64,000 bases of DNA from Flavimaribacter sp024343425 (lineage in GTDB: Bacteria; Pseudomonadota; Alphaproteobacteria; Rhizobiales; Rhizobiaceae), in NCBI GenBank assembly GCA_965227645.1, contig OZ245773.1, positions 186,001 to 250,000 on the forward strand, in the 5' to 3' direction. The notes beneath the pieces were generated by a model. That model worked only from the letters and a program-made list of their open reading frames with translations, was not told the origin of the DNA and searched no databases. This document shows, one piece after another, positions 27,347 through 36,228 of this stretch (its first letter is position 1; each line of letters begins with the position of its first letter). The translations under genes and the position numbers were made by a program.

Positions 27347-27550
27347 TCAGGCGATGATGTCCGGCAGGATCTGGTCCTCGATCTCGGAAATGAGGTCCTT
27401 CAGGGCCAGTTTCTTCTTTTTCATGCGCTGAACGCGCAGGGCGTCGCAGCCATAGGCGAGCATGGCGGTGATGGCGGCGTCGAAGTCCTCGTGTTCCTGA
27501 CGCAGCTTTGCAGCCCTGAGCCGCAATTCCGCCTGTTCCTGATCCGCCAT
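27347..27550 (-). CDS. YdcH/DUF465 small coiled-coil protein
   Basis: A 67-residue helical protein of the DUF465 (YdcH) type, function unknown. It has HEDFDAAITAMLAYG followed by the lysine-rich KKKKLALKDLI segment typical of the family. It precedes purE on the minus strand. A second, shorter member lies 256 bases away on the plus strand (27807). Confidence 0.85.
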   Translation of the reverse strand: MADQEQAELRLRAAKLRQEHEDFDAAITAMLAYGCDALRVQRMKKKKLALKDLISEIEDQILPDIIA

Positions 27551-27759
27551 GCCAACTACCCCGAGATTTCACTGCCGTTCCGGACAACCCGCGCCTGTCT
27601 GATTCTCGGCTCCGATAACGCAGAAGTGCTGTACCATTTTGTTCGCGAACGCAAAATATTCAAAAAAGAAAGTTATCCACGGTCTTGAAATAAGGCTTCG
27701 ACAATCTCCACATTTTAGTGGCACAATGTGCGTGGCTGGTGATGGAGCCTGCCCCTAAT

Positions 27760-27779
27760 CCCGCAATTGCGGTTGCGGG
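27760..27779 (+). repeat. Inverted repeat upstream of the second DUF465 gene
   Basis: CCCGCAA and TTGCGGG (seven bases each) flank a six-base loop that is itself close to a copy of the arm. It ends 11 bases before the ribosome site GGAAAGGAG, so it could fold in the leader RNA. Confidence 0.4.
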
Positions 27780-27806
27780 GAAACATTACTGGAAAGGAGT
27801 CGTTCA

Positions 27807-27983
27807 ATGGCTATCGAAGCTCGTCTTGAGACGCTGGAGAAAAAACACTTCGCTCTGGAAGAAGAACTCCATTCAGCGCTCAATCAGCCCTCGGCTGACG
27901 ATGCGGAGATTTCCGACATAAAACGACGAAAACTACGGTTGAAGGACGAAATCGAGCGGATTCGCGGCTCGATAACGCATTAG
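27807..27983 (+). CDS. Second YdcH/DUF465 small protein
   Basis: A 58-residue helical protein, shorter than many gene callers report: starts MAIEARLETLEKKH, continues with an acidic linker and ends KLRLKDEIERIRGSITH. It matches the DUF465 pattern (central ALEEEL helix then a Lys/Arg-rich KRRKLRLKDEI helix). GGAAAGGAG lies 8 bases upstream of the ATG. It is transcribed away from its relative at 27347. It may be involved in a shared, unknown process. Confidence 0.82.
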   Translation: MAIEARLETLEKKHFALEEELHSALNQPSADDAEISDIKRRKLRLKDEIERIRGSITH

Positions 27984-28034
27984 GGTTCTTCGCCGAAAGG
28001 CGCCTGATATCCCAATCATTTCAGGCATTTCCAG

Positions 28035-28056
28035 CACGGCCGTCGCGTCGGCCGTG
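28035..28056. repeat. Hairpin between convergent genes
   Basis: CACGGCCG and CGGCCGTG form an eight-base perfect stem around a six-base loop between the DUF465 and acyl-CoA synthetase stops. No T run follows on either strand, so a classical terminator is doubtful. Confidence 0.4.
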
Positions 28057-28058
28057 TC

Positions 28059-29702
28059 TCACAGGGCTTTTGCGGCCTCCCTCAGAACGAATTTCTGAAT
28101 CTTGCCGGTCGACGTTTTCGGGATTTCCTGGAAAACGACGTAGCGCGGGCATTTGAAATGCGCGAGCAGGCCGCGGCAGTGGCTGATCAGTTCCTCCGCG
28201 TCGGCGGTCTGTCCGGGCTTCAGCTCTATGAACGCGCAGGGCGTCTCGCCCCACTTGTCGTCCGGCTTGGCGACCACGGCGGCGGCCTGCACGGCGGCGT
28301 GCTTGTAGAGGGCGTCCTCGACCTCGATGGAGGAGATGTTCTCGCCTCCGGAAATGATGATGTCCTTGGACCGGTCCTTGAGCTGGATGTAGCCGTCGGG
28401 GTGCATCACGCCCAGATCGCCGGAGTGGAACCAGCCGCCCGCGAAGGCTTCGGCGCTCGCCTTCGGGTTCTTCAGATACCCCTTCATGACGATGTTGCCG
28501 CGGAACATGACTTCGCCGATCGTCTCGCCGTCGCCCGGAACCGGCTCCATGGTGTCCGGGTCGAGAACGACGAGATCTTCGAGCGCATTGTAGCGCACGC
28601 CCTGTCTTGCCTTCAGGCCGGTTCGAACCGGCTTGTCCAGCGCGTCCCACTCGCGGCGCCATTCATTGACCACGGCCGGACCATAGGTCTCCGTCAGGCC
28701 GTAGAGGTGGACGACCTCGAATCCGGCGTCGGCCATCTGTTCGAGAACCCTTTCGGGCGGCGGCGCGGCGGCCGTGTTGAAGGAAACGGTCTGGTCGAAG
28801 TCGCGCTTGTCTTCCTCCGGCGCGTTGAGCAGCGTCGACATGACGATCGGCGCCCCGCACAGATGGGTGACGCCGTGATCGGCGATCGCGTCATACATCG
28901 CCTTTGCGCGCACCCAGCGCAGGCAGACATGGGTTCCCGCGACAACGCCCAGCGTCCAGGGAAAGCACCAGCCGTTGCAGTGAAACATCGGCAGCGTCCA
29001 CAGATAGACCGGAAAGCGGCCCATTCCGGCGGCCACCACGTTGGAGTAGCCCATCAGCGACGCGCCGCGGTGATGATAAACGACGCCCTTCGGGTTGCCG
29101 GTCGTGCCGGAGGTGTAGTTCAGCGAGATCGAATCCCATTCGTCGGCAGGCCAAGACCATGCGTAGTCCGGATCGCCGGCCGTCAGAAACGCCTCATAGT
29201 CTTCCGTCCCGATCCTGTCGCCTTTCGAAAACGGCGTGTCGACGCCGAATTCGGGATCGTCGTAGTCGATGACGAGCGGATCGACCTCGGCGATCGCCAG
29301 AGCCTCGGCCATGACGGCGGAAAACTCCCGGTCGACGATCAGGATCTTTGTCTCCGCGTGGTCGAGCTGGAATGCGATGACGGCGGCGTCGAGCCGCGTG
29401 TTGAAGGAATGCAGCACCGCGCCTGTCATCGGCACGCCGTGATGGGCTTCGAGCATCGCCGGCGTGTTGGACAGCATCACGGAAACCGTATCGCCCTTGC
29501 CAATGCCGCGGGCGGCCAGGCTCGAGGCAAGCTGCCGGGACCGGTTGTAGAAGGTCCGGTAATCCATGCGCATGTCGCCGTGGATGATCGCCGTATGGTC
29601 CGGATAGACGTAAGCCGCGCGCGCAAGATGCGCTAGCGGCGTCAGCGGCTGATAATTGGCGGTGTTGCGATCGAGATCGGTTTCAAAGGGATTTGCCGAC
29701 AT
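28059..29702 (-). CDS. Acyl-CoA synthetase (AMP-forming)
   Basis: A 547-residue fatty-acid or short-branched acyl-CoA ligase. The ATP motif YTSGTTGNPKG, the GLTETYGP motif, HSGDLGVMHPDGY and RSKDIIISGGENISS are all present, as is the C-terminal catalytic lysine in SKTSTGKIQK-like order. It resembles methylmercaptopropionyl-CoA ligase-type proteins, but the substrate cannot be told from sequence. The start at 29702 has GGAGGA 6 bases upstream; the longer open frame that runs to 30191 reads into tauE. The TauE gene lies 29 bases upstream in the same direction. Confidence 0.92.
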   Translation of the reverse strand: MSANPFETDLDRNTANYQPLTPLAHLARAAYVYPDHTAIIHGDMRMDYRTFYNRSRQLASSLAARGIGKGDTVSVMLSNTPAMLEAHHGVPMTGAVLHSFNTRLDAAVIAFQLDHAETKILIVDREFSAVMAEALAIAEVDPLVIDYDDPEFGVDTPFSKGDRIGTEDYEAFLTAGDPDYAWSWPADEWDSISLNYTSGTTGNPKGVVYHHRGASLMGYSNVVAAGMGRFPVYLWTLPMFHCNGWCFPWTLGVVAGTHVCLRWVRAKAMYDAIADHGVTHLCGAPIVMSTLLNAPEEDKRDFDQTVSFNTAAAPPPERVLEQMADAGFEVVHLYGLTETYGPAVVNEWRREWDALDKPVRTGLKARQGVRYNALEDLVVLDPDTMEPVPGDGETIGEVMFRGNIVMKGYLKNPKASAEAFAGGWFHSGDLGVMHPDGYIQLKDRSKDIIISGGENISSIEVEDALYKHAAVQAAAVVAKPDDKWGETPCAFIELKPGQTADAEELISHCRGLLAHFKCPRYVVFQEIPKTSTGKIQKFVLREAAKAL

Positions 29703-29731
29703 GGTTCCTCCGGTTGGCCATGCAAATGAAG

Positions 29732-30505
29732 CTATTGCATTACAGCAAGCAGCCCGTCGGCAACAAGCTTTAGTCCGGTCAGCACGATCAGAACATACAT
29801 GAACGGATAGAAAACCTTCGGGCTCATTCGCTTGACGATCCAGGCGCCGGCAAGGGTCGCGACGGGCGCCAGCGGCAGAAGCACCGCGCTTGTCGCAAGG
29901 TTCGATGTGTCGAACTGGCCGAGCGCGAAATAGGGTCCGAGCTTGAGAAAGTTCATGAGCGCGAAAAACCGGGCGCTGGTCCCGGCGAACAGCTTCGGGT
30001 CGAGCTTCAGCGGCACCGTGTAAATCTGAAACGGCGGCCCGCCCGCGTGGGACACGAAGCTCGTGAAGCCGGCGACCGTTCCCCAGAACGTACCCTTGAC
30101 CGGATTGTGCGGCGCCGGTTTGCCGCGCACCTCGATGGAAGCGAAGAACTGCTGATAGACCATCCGGCCGACGAAAATGACGGCGACGCATCCAAGCAGA
30201 AGCTGAATCAGGGCGTCATCGAGCCATGCCGCGGTGATCCAGCCAATCGACAGCCCGACGAGAGATCCCGGAAAGAGATATTTCAAGGTCCTCATGTCAT
30301 TGTAGTGTCGCCAGGCCCACAGGCTTGCAATGTCCATGACGATCAGGATCGGCAGCATGATCGCCGCCGCCTTCACCGGAGGCACGACAAGAGCGAGTAT
30401 CGGAACGCCTATCAGTGCGAGGGCGCCGCCGAAACCGCCCTTCGACAGGCCGACCAGGAGCACGGCGGTAATCGCTGCCGCATAGAATGCAAGATCGGTC
30501 GGCAT
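29732..30505 (-). CDS. TauE/SafE family permease (sulfite exporter-like)
   Basis: A 257-residue membrane protein with about eight hydrophobic segments. The N-terminal GLSKGGFGGALALIGVPIL is the family repeat motif. Members move sulfite, sulfoacetate or other organic anions; the substrate here is unknown. It is probably cotranscribed with the acyl-CoA synthetase that starts 29 bases downstream, which may hint at a shared organic acid. Confidence 0.88.
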   Translation of the reverse strand: MPTDLAFYAAAITAVLLVGLSKGGFGGALALIGVPILALVVPPVKAAAIMLPILIVMDIASLWAWRHYNDMRTLKYLFPGSLVGLSIGWITAAWLDDALIQLLLGCVAVIFVGRMVYQQFFASIEVRGKPAPHNPVKGTFWGTVAGFTSFVSHAGGPPFQIYTVPLKLDPKLFAGTSARFFALMNFLKLGPYFALGQFDTSNLATSAVLLPLAPVATLAGAWIVKRMSPKVFYPFMYVLIVLTGLKLVADGLLAVMQ

Positions 30506-30715
30506 GTTGATCCTTCACAAAAGGTGGTCTATCGGGAACCAGGATAGTCCCGTTTCGAAATTCGTGCTCGAACCGTGGATTGAAATTGAAGCGGCAGAAG
30601 CGAACAGCGTGCTTGATAGCGAAGTTCATTGCAGAAAACCACAAGGCAGCCGGCGATTTGAACGCGCCGGGGCAAATCGCGCCACGCCCAACGCCAGGCC
30701 CGGAGCCGGAAGATC

Positions 30716-31360
30716 ATGACCAGCCGTTGCCGTCTCGTCCTCATTGCGCCGCCGATCGCTGATCCGGACGCGCTCGCCGGCGTGCTCGGCGACGCGCTGC
30801 GCGGCGGCGACGTCGCGACCGTTATTCTTCCGCAGGGCGATCTCAACGAGACGGACTTTCAGAAAGTCGTCGCCAGGGCGGTTCCGGTGATCCAGGAAAA
30901 GGGCGTCGCTGCGCTGGTGTGCGGCGAGGAACGGATCGCCATGCGCGTCAAGGCCGACGGGCTGCATATTGACGGTCCGGCGGCCGTGTTGCGCGAGGCC
31001 GTGGAAAAACATGCGCCGCAGCTCATCGTCGGCGGCGGCAATCCGCAAACCCGCCACGCCGCGCTGGACGCCGGCGAGGCCCAGCCCGACTACGTATTTT
31101 TCGGAAAGCTCAGGGGCGATATCAAGCCGGAGCCGCATTCGAAGAACCTCGCGCTCGCCGAATGGTGGTCGGAAATGGTGCAGATTCCCAGCCTCGTCAT
31201 GGGCGGGCTCGATCCCGAAAGCGCTTTGACCGTCGCGGAGCACGGCGCGGACTTCGTTGCGCTCGGATCCGCCGTGTTCGCCGAGCCCGCGCAATCGGCC
31301 CAGATCGTCGCTGCTGTAAATGCGTTGCTTGACGAAAAAGCGCCACGGTTTGACGATTGA
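30716..31360 (+). CDS. Thiamine phosphate synthase-like protein
   Basis: A 214-residue TIM-barrel protein related to ThiE. Recognisable features include ADGLHIDGPA (the ThiE-like DGxHxG region) and the C-terminal IPSLVMGGLDPESALTVAEHGADFVALGSAVF. The diphosphate-binding segment FGPIFxTxSK is not present, so it is a divergent member. It is not near thiamine genes or a TPP riboswitch. Eleven bases separate it from the Sel1 gene downstream. Confidence 0.7.
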   Translation: MTSRCRLVLIAPPIADPDALAGVLGDALRGGDVATVILPQGDLNETDFQKVVARAVPVIQEKGVAALVCGEERIAMRVKADGLHIDGPAAVLREAVEKHAPQLIVGGGNPQTRHAALDAGEAQPDYVFFGKLRGDIKPEPHSKNLALAEWWSEMVQIPSLVMGGLDPESALTVAEHGADFVALGSAVFAEPAQSAQIVAAVNALLDEKAPRFDD

Positions 31361-31370
31361 GTGCGCGGCG

Positions 31371-32393
31371 ATGAAAAGGATCATGCTCATATTGCTGGCG
31401 CTGGGGCTGCAGGGCGCCGTCGCCGCGCACGCCCAGCCCGCCGCGCCGTCGCCTTTCGCCGACAACGACCATCCGGCGCTGCCGCAGGACGATTATATTC
31501 CGGACGAGCCGGCGGTCGAGTCGGATACAGCAGAGGATGCGCCGGAAACCCCGACGGAAGGCGCCGATATCGCCTATGGCGCGTTTCAGCGCGGATACTA
31601 CCTGACGGCGCTCGAATTCGCGCTGCCGCGCGCCAAGCTCGGAGATCCTGCGGCCCAAACGCTGGTCGCGGAAATCTATTCTCAGGGTCTTGGCGTTCCG
31701 AAAGATCCCGATGAGGCGGCGTTCTGGTATTCCGCTGCCGCCAAAAGCGGTGATCCGGCTGCGCAGTTGAAATACGCGCTCATGCTGCTTGAAGGAACGC
31801 AGGTCGAGAAGGACCGGGATCGCGCCCGCGAATTGATGAAACAGGCGGCCGACGCCGGAAATTCGTCGGCGCAGTTCAACTACGGACAATTGCTGATCAC
31901 TGACCAGCCGGGTAGTGAGGGGATAAAAGCGGCGCTGCCCTATATGCTTGCCTCGGCGGAGGCCGGCATCGCCGACGCGCAATTCGCGCTCGCGCAAATC
32001 CGCGCCTACGGCATCGGCAACACGGAGCCGGATCTGGACGAGGCGAGGAAATGGATGATACGCGCCGCGCGTTCGGGCTACGACACCGCCCAGCTCGACA
32101 TCGCCGTGTGGCTGATCGACGGGATCGGCGGCGATATCAATTTCGACGCCGGTTTCGGCTGGATGCGTCGGGCGGCGAGCTCCGGAAACGTCATGGCCCA
32201 GAACCGGATCGCGCATCTCTATATCAACGCCATCGGCACGCGCCCCGATCCGATCGAGGCCGCCAAATGGTATATACTGTCCCGTCGCGCGGGACTGGAG
32301 GACGCGTCGCTTGAGGATTTCTTCCAGGGGCTGACCGCCGAGGAGCAGAAAGCCGGCATCGAAGCCGCCAACAATTTCCGGTCCCGCTTCTAG
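31371..32393 (+). CDS. Exported Sel1-repeat protein
   Basis: A 340-residue protein with a signal peptide (1-23, ending AHA) and Sel1/TPR-like repeats (about residues 75-330) of the form A.W...AA..G...AQ..LA. Copies are YWYSAAAKSGDPAAQ, MKQAADAGNSSAQ, ..AEAGIADAQ and MRRAASSGNVMAQ. Likely a periplasmic scaffold for protein-protein contact. The ATG at 31371 is inside a longer open frame that overlaps thiE; the shorter start gives a clean signal peptide. Confidence 0.88.
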   Translation: MKRIMLILLALGLQGAVAAHAQPAAPSPFADNDHPALPQDDYIPDEPAVESDTAEDAPETPTEGADIAYGAFQRGYYLTALEFALPRAKLGDPAAQTLVAEIYSQGLGVPKDPDEAAFWYSAAAKSGDPAAQLKYALMLLEGTQVEKDRDRARELMKQAADAGNSSAQFNYGQLLITDQPGSEGIKAALPYMLASAEAGIADAQFALAQIRAYGIGNTEPDLDEARKWMIRAARSGYDTAQLDIAVWLIDGIGGDINFDAGFGWMRRAASSGNVMAQNRIAHLYINAIGTRPDPIEAAKWYILSRRAGLEDASLEDFFQGLTAEEQKAGIEAANNFRSRF

Positions 32394-32479
32394 GCGGGCG
32401 CCGGCCAGGGGTTCGGGCTTGAATCTCGGCTGCTTTTGTGGTCTGGAAGCGCGGATTTCTCAACAACCGGACCACAGCA

Positions 32480-33043
32480 ATGAAAATCAACGGAAACGAA
32501 ATTCGTCCCGGGAACGTGATCGAGCACAATGGCGGCCTCTGGGCCGCGGTCAAGACCAATGCGGTCAAGCCTGGCAAGGGCGGCGCGTTCAACCAGGTCG
32601 AACTGAAGAACCTGATCGACGGCACCAAATTGAACGAACGTTTCCGCGCATCGGAAACGGTCGAGAAGGTGCGGCTCGAGCAGAAGGAATTCCAGTATCT
32701 CTACGAACAGGGAGACATGCTGGTGTTCATGGACACCGAAAGCTACGAGCAGCTCGAACTGCAGCATGATTTCGTCGGCGATCGCGCGAACTTCCTGCAG
32801 GACGGCATGATGGTGACGGTCGAGCTCTATGAGGACAAGCCGATCGGCGTCTCGCTTCCCGACCAGGTCACGCTGAAGATCGTCGAGGCCGATCCGGTGG
32901 TGAAAGGACAGACGGCTGCGTCGTCCTACAAGCCGGCGGTCATGGAAAACGGCATCCGCGTCATGGTTCCTCCATTCATCGAGGCGGGCGAAACCATCCT
33001 CGTCGACACCAACGAAATAAGTTACATCCGCCGCGCCGACTAG
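32480..33043 (+). CDS. efp: Elongation factor P
   Basis: A 187-residue translation factor that rescues ribosomes stalled at polyproline stretches. The start MKINGNEIRPGNVIEH is used instead of an upstream in-frame codon. The lysine in PGKGGAF (K33) is the usual position of beta-lysylation. The three-domain structure is complete and ends in the family EISYIRRAD. Confidence 0.95.
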   Translation: MKINGNEIRPGNVIEHNGGLWAAVKTNAVKPGKGGAFNQVELKNLIDGTKLNERFRASETVEKVRLEQKEFQYLYEQGDMLVFMDTESYEQLELQHDFVGDRANFLQDGMMVTVELYEDKPIGVSLPDQVTLKIVEADPVVKGQTAASSYKPAVMENGIRVMVPPFIEAGETILVDTNEISYIRRAD

Positions 33044-33074
33044 GCTCGCCAACCGCCAGGAAAAGACGCAATCA

Positions 33075-33869
33075 ATGGCCCGTTCAGCCCTCCTCAACGT
33101 CATGGTTCAGGCCGCCTTCAAGGCGGGCCGGTCCCTTTCGCGCGATTTCGGCGAAGTCCAGAACCTGCAGGTCTCGCTGAAAGGTCCAAGCGACTATGTC
33201 AGCCAGGCGGACAAAAAAGCCGAAGAGGTGATCCGCAGGGAGTTGCTGAAGGCGCGGCCGACCTACGGCTTTCTGGGTGAGGAAAGCGAGGAGGAGAAGG
33301 GCACGGACGGCCAGCATCGCTGGATCGTCGATCCTCTGGACGGCACAACCAACTTTCTGCACGGCATCCCGCATTTCGCGGTGTCGATCGGGCTTGAACG
33401 GCAGGGCGAGATGGTCGCCGGCGTCGTCTACAACCCGGTCACCGACGAACTCTTCACCGCTGAACGCGGCGGCGGCGCTTTCGTCAACGACCGGCGCATG
33501 CGGGTGGCGGCCAGGAAAACCCTCACCGATTGCGTCATTGGCACCGGCGTTCCGCATCTGGGACGCGGCAAGCACGGCCAGTTTCTCATCGAACTGCGCA
33601 ACGTAATGGGCGAAGTGGCCGGCATTCGCCGCAGCGGCTCCGCCGCCCTTGATCTCGCCTATGTCGCAGCTGGCCGTTTCGACGGTTTCTGGGAAGACGG
33701 TCTGAGCCCCTGGGACATCGCCGCCGGCATTATCCTCATCCGCGAAGCGGGCGGGTTCATTTCGGACCGGTCCGGCGGAAACAGGATCTTCGAGACCGGC
33801 GCCGTCGTCACCGGCAACGAGCGGATCCAGCGGGAACTGATGCAGGCGCTCAAGCGGCCAGCCGTCTGA
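33075..33869 (+). CDS. suhB: Inositol-1-monophosphatase family protein
   Basis: A 264-residue phosphatase of the SuhB/IMPase superfamily. The metal-binding motifs GEESEE, WIVDPLDGTTNF and the later WEDGLSPWDIAAGILLIREAGG-like segment are all present. It can act on inositol monophosphate or related sugar phosphates, and SuhB also serves as an rRNA antitermination partner in some bacteria. It starts 31 bases after efp. Confidence 0.88.
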   Translation: MARSALLNVMVQAAFKAGRSLSRDFGEVQNLQVSLKGPSDYVSQADKKAEEVIRRELLKARPTYGFLGEESEEEKGTDGQHRWIVDPLDGTTNFLHGIPHFAVSIGLERQGEMVAGVVYNPVTDELFTAERGGGAFVNDRRMRVAARKTLTDCVIGTGVPHLGRGKHGQFLIELRNVMGEVAGIRRSGSAALDLAYVAAGRFDGFWEDGLSPWDIAAGIILIREAGGFISDRSGGNRIFETGAVVTGNERIQRELMQALKRPAV

Positions 33870-33987
33870 CGAACACAGATCGGCGTTATTCTGCGGTTGC
33901 GCTCCTTTTCTGTCTCGTTGTTGCCCAACAAGTCTTTTATTTTGCCGCTGTTTTTGTTTATCTCTCTTCCGTGCCGGAGGGGAGGCA

Positions 33988-34073
33988 ATGATTCCTGTGT
34001 GCTATTGTGCTCCGCCGAACGGGACGCGGGCATGAATCCGGCAGACCGGTTGGCTGAAGGAATGGCCGGCTGA
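33988..34073 (+). other. Two overlapping mini-ORFs before the MotA-like gene
   Basis: ATG at 33988 follows GGAGGGGAGG and gives 15 codons ending in TGA at 34033-34035; the next ATG at 34032 overlaps this stop (ATGA) and gives 13 codons. The strong ribosome site suggests the first is translated. No known peptide is recognised. It may be a leader. Confidence 0.3.
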
Positions 34074-34097
34074 TGTAGAATCTGGGGTTTCTTGCAT

Positions 34098-35144
34098 ATG
34101 GCAAAACTGAGACTATCGGGATGGGGCTTATCGGATCAGGATGGTCTTCAGCCGAGCCGGCTGTCCAGCCCGCTCGTCTTTTTCTGGAGCCAGCTGATCT
34201 TCCTCATCATGTCGGGATTTCTGGCCGCTATCCTGTATCGTCAGATATCGGAGGCGTTTTTCGCCAATCCCGGTCTCAACGGGCTCATCCTGTTCGTTCT
34301 TGCGATCGGCGTTTTCCTGGTCTTCAACCAGGTGCTGCGGTTGCGACCGGAAGTGCGATGGGTCAATTCCTTCGTGCAGGGCGCAGACCGCGTGCGCAAT
34401 GTTCGCGAGCCGACGCTGCTGGCGCCGATGCGGGCGTTTCTCACCCGCAAGGAGTCGATGTCGCTCACGACCTCGTCGCTGCGCTCCATTCTGGATTCGA
34501 TCGCCACGCGCCTCGACGAATCGCGCGACACCTCGCGCTATCTCATCGGGCTCCTGGTCTTTCTCGGCCTGCTCGGCACCTTCTGGGGCCTGCTGCAGAC
34601 GATCGGCTCGATCAACACGGTCATCCAGTCGCTTGATCCTGGAACCGGCGACACGAATGACGTGCTGGCGGCCCTGAAGGAAGGGCTTTCCTCGCCGCTC
34701 GACGGCATGGGCACGGCGTTTTCCTCGTCGCTTTTCGGTCTCGCCGGCTCTCTCATTCTCGGCTTTCTCGATCTTCAGGCCGGCCGCGCCCAGAACCGGT
34801 TCTACACCGAGCTGGAAAACTGGCTGTCGACGGTCACCGATCCGGATTTCGACGTCGTGCACGAATCCGCCGGCGGAGCCGACAACGCCGAAGATATTCG
34901 CCGTCTGTCCGAGACGGTGCAGCATATGGCGCAGGCCGGCGGCGGCATCAACCAGCGCTCCACCGCCGCCATGGCCAATCTTGCCGAGGGGATACAGGGC
35001 CTCGTCAAGAACATGCGCAGCGAACAGCAGATGCTGCGCGACTGGATCGAGGCTCAGCAGGCTGAATCGAAGGCGCTGCGCGCCACGCTGGAAAGGCTCA
35101 GCGAAAAGATAGAGCGGCTCGGCGGCGGCAGGGGAGATCGGTAG
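34098..35144 (+). CDS. MotA/TolQ/ExbB-like inner-membrane protein
   Basis: A 348-residue membrane protein with four likely transmembrane segments (about 25-47, 61-81, 147-170, 207-228). The third has GLLGTFWGLLQTIG and the fourth has GMGTAFSSSLFGLAGSL, both typical of the MotA/TolQ proton channel domain. The C-terminal 110 residues are helical and cytoplasmic. It is followed, 3 bases later, by a MotB/OmpA partner. It is not in a flagellar or Tol operon. ATG at 34098 is chosen over a TTG two codons earlier; the ribosome site is weak. Confidence 0.85.
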   Translation: MAKLRLSGWGLSDQDGLQPSRLSSPLVFFWSQLIFLIMSGFLAAILYRQISEAFFANPGLNGLILFVLAIGVFLVFNQVLRLRPEVRWVNSFVQGADRVRNVREPTLLAPMRAFLTRKESMSLTTSSLRSILDSIATRLDESRDTSRYLIGLLVFLGLLGTFWGLLQTIGSINTVIQSLDPGTGDTNDVLAALKEGLSSPLDGMGTAFSSSLFGLAGSLILGFLDLQAGRAQNRFYTELENWLSTVTDPDFDVVHESAGGADNAEDIRRLSETVQHMAQAGGGINQRSTAAMANLAEGIQGLVKNMRSEQQMLRDWIEAQQAESKALRATLERLSEKIERLGGGRGDR

Positions 35145-35147
35145 CCG

Positions 35148-36179
35148 ATGGCGCTCGCCAAAAGCAGGAGAGGATACCGGAGCGTCGATTACTGGCCCGG
35201 CTTTGTCGACGCCCTGTCGACCCTGCTTCTGGCCATCATGTTCCTGCTCTCGGTCTTCGTGCTCGCGCAGTTTCTCTTGAGCCGTGAAATCAGCGGCCGC
35301 GACGAAGTCCTCAATCGCCTGAACAGCCAGATCAACGAACTGACGCAGCTTCTCGCGCTCGAACGGTCGAGCAACCAGGACCTTGAGGATTCGCTGGCGA
35401 ACCTGCAGGCGTCGCTGTCGGCGGCCGAGGACGAGCGTTCGCGGCTTCAACAGATCCTCGACCGCGGATCGGGCGCTTCCGATCTCGCCCAGCAGCGGAT
35501 CGGCGCGCTGGAGGATACGCTGGACGAGGAGCGCCAGGTCAGTCAGCGCGCGCTGGCCCAGGTGGAGCTTCTCAACCAGCAGATCTCTGCTCTGCGCCGC
35601 CAGATCGCGGCGCTCGAGGATGCGCTGGAAGTGTCGGAGGAAAAGGACCGGGAGAGCCAGGTCAAGATCGCCGATCTCGGTCGCCGCCTCAATGTGGCGC
35701 TGGCCCAGCGCGTGCAGGAACTGAACCGCTACCGCTCGGATTTCTTCGGACGATTGCGCGAGATCCTTTCGGATCGTGAGAATATCCGCATTGTCGGCGA
35801 CCGCTTCGTTTTCCAGTCGGAAGTGCTGTTTCCGTCCGGCGGCGCCGACCTCAACGAGGCCGGCGAGGCCGAGATGGCGAAGCTGGCCCAGGCGTTGCGC
35901 GATCTTTCCCGCGAAATCCCGTCCGACATCAACTGGGTTCTGCGCGTCGACGGCCATACGGATAACGTGCCTTTGTCCGGAACCGGCCGCTATGCCGACA
36001 ACTGGGAGCTTTCCTCGGCGCGCGCCACATCGGTGGTCAAGTTCCTGATCGAACAGGGCGTTCCGGCCGAGCGGCTGGTCGCGGCAGGCTTCGGCGAATT
36101 CCAGCCCATCGAGGAGGGTGATTCGCGTGAAGCCCGCGCCACCAACCGCCGCATCGAGCTGAAACTGACGGAGCGATAA
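35148..36179 (+). CDS. MotB/OmpA-like envelope protein with long coiled coil
   Basis: A 343-residue protein with one transmembrane segment (about 19-44) that holds a conserved aspartate (D21 in PGFVDALSTLLL), as expected of a MotB/TolR/ExbD-like proton-path partner. A long coiled coil (about 50-205) is followed by an OmpA_C peptidoglycan-binding domain (about 215-343) with HTDNVP and ARATSVVKFL. The pair with the MotA-like gene gives a proton-driven motor or force unit anchored in the wall. The architecture is the same as in ZorAB of the Zorya defence system, but ZorC/ZorD are absent. Confidence 0.86.
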   Translation: MALAKSRRGYRSVDYWPGFVDALSTLLLAIMFLLSVFVLAQFLLSREISGRDEVLNRLNSQINELTQLLALERSSNQDLEDSLANLQASLSAAEDERSRLQQILDRGSGASDLAQQRIGALEDTLDEERQVSQRALAQVELLNQQISALRRQIAALEDALEVSEEKDRESQVKIADLGRRLNVALAQRVQELNRYRSDFFGRLREILSDRENIRIVGDRFVFQSEVLFPSGGADLNEAGEAEMAKLAQALRDLSREIPSDINWVLRVDGHTDNVPLSGTGRYADNWELSSARATSVVKFLIEQGVPAERLVAAGFGEFQPIEEGDSREARATNRRIELKLTER

Positions 36180-36228
36180 AAGAACGGATCGCCGCCGGCG
36201 GGAGACCCGCCGCGACACGGGAGGAGAC

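Noticed and set aside
27673..27681. DnaA box TTATCCACG
   Set aside because: It is a single site with one mismatch and there are no further boxes or origin-type genes nearby.
28059..30191. 710-codon version of the acyl-CoA synthetase
   Set aside because: The N-terminal extension lies in the wrong frame of tauE; the ATG at 29702 has a strong ribosome site.
34098..36179. Zorya anti-phage system
   Set aside because: Only the ZorAB-like motor architecture is present; the neighbours are an inositol monophosphatase and an FAD dehydrogenase, with no ZorC/D/E gene.
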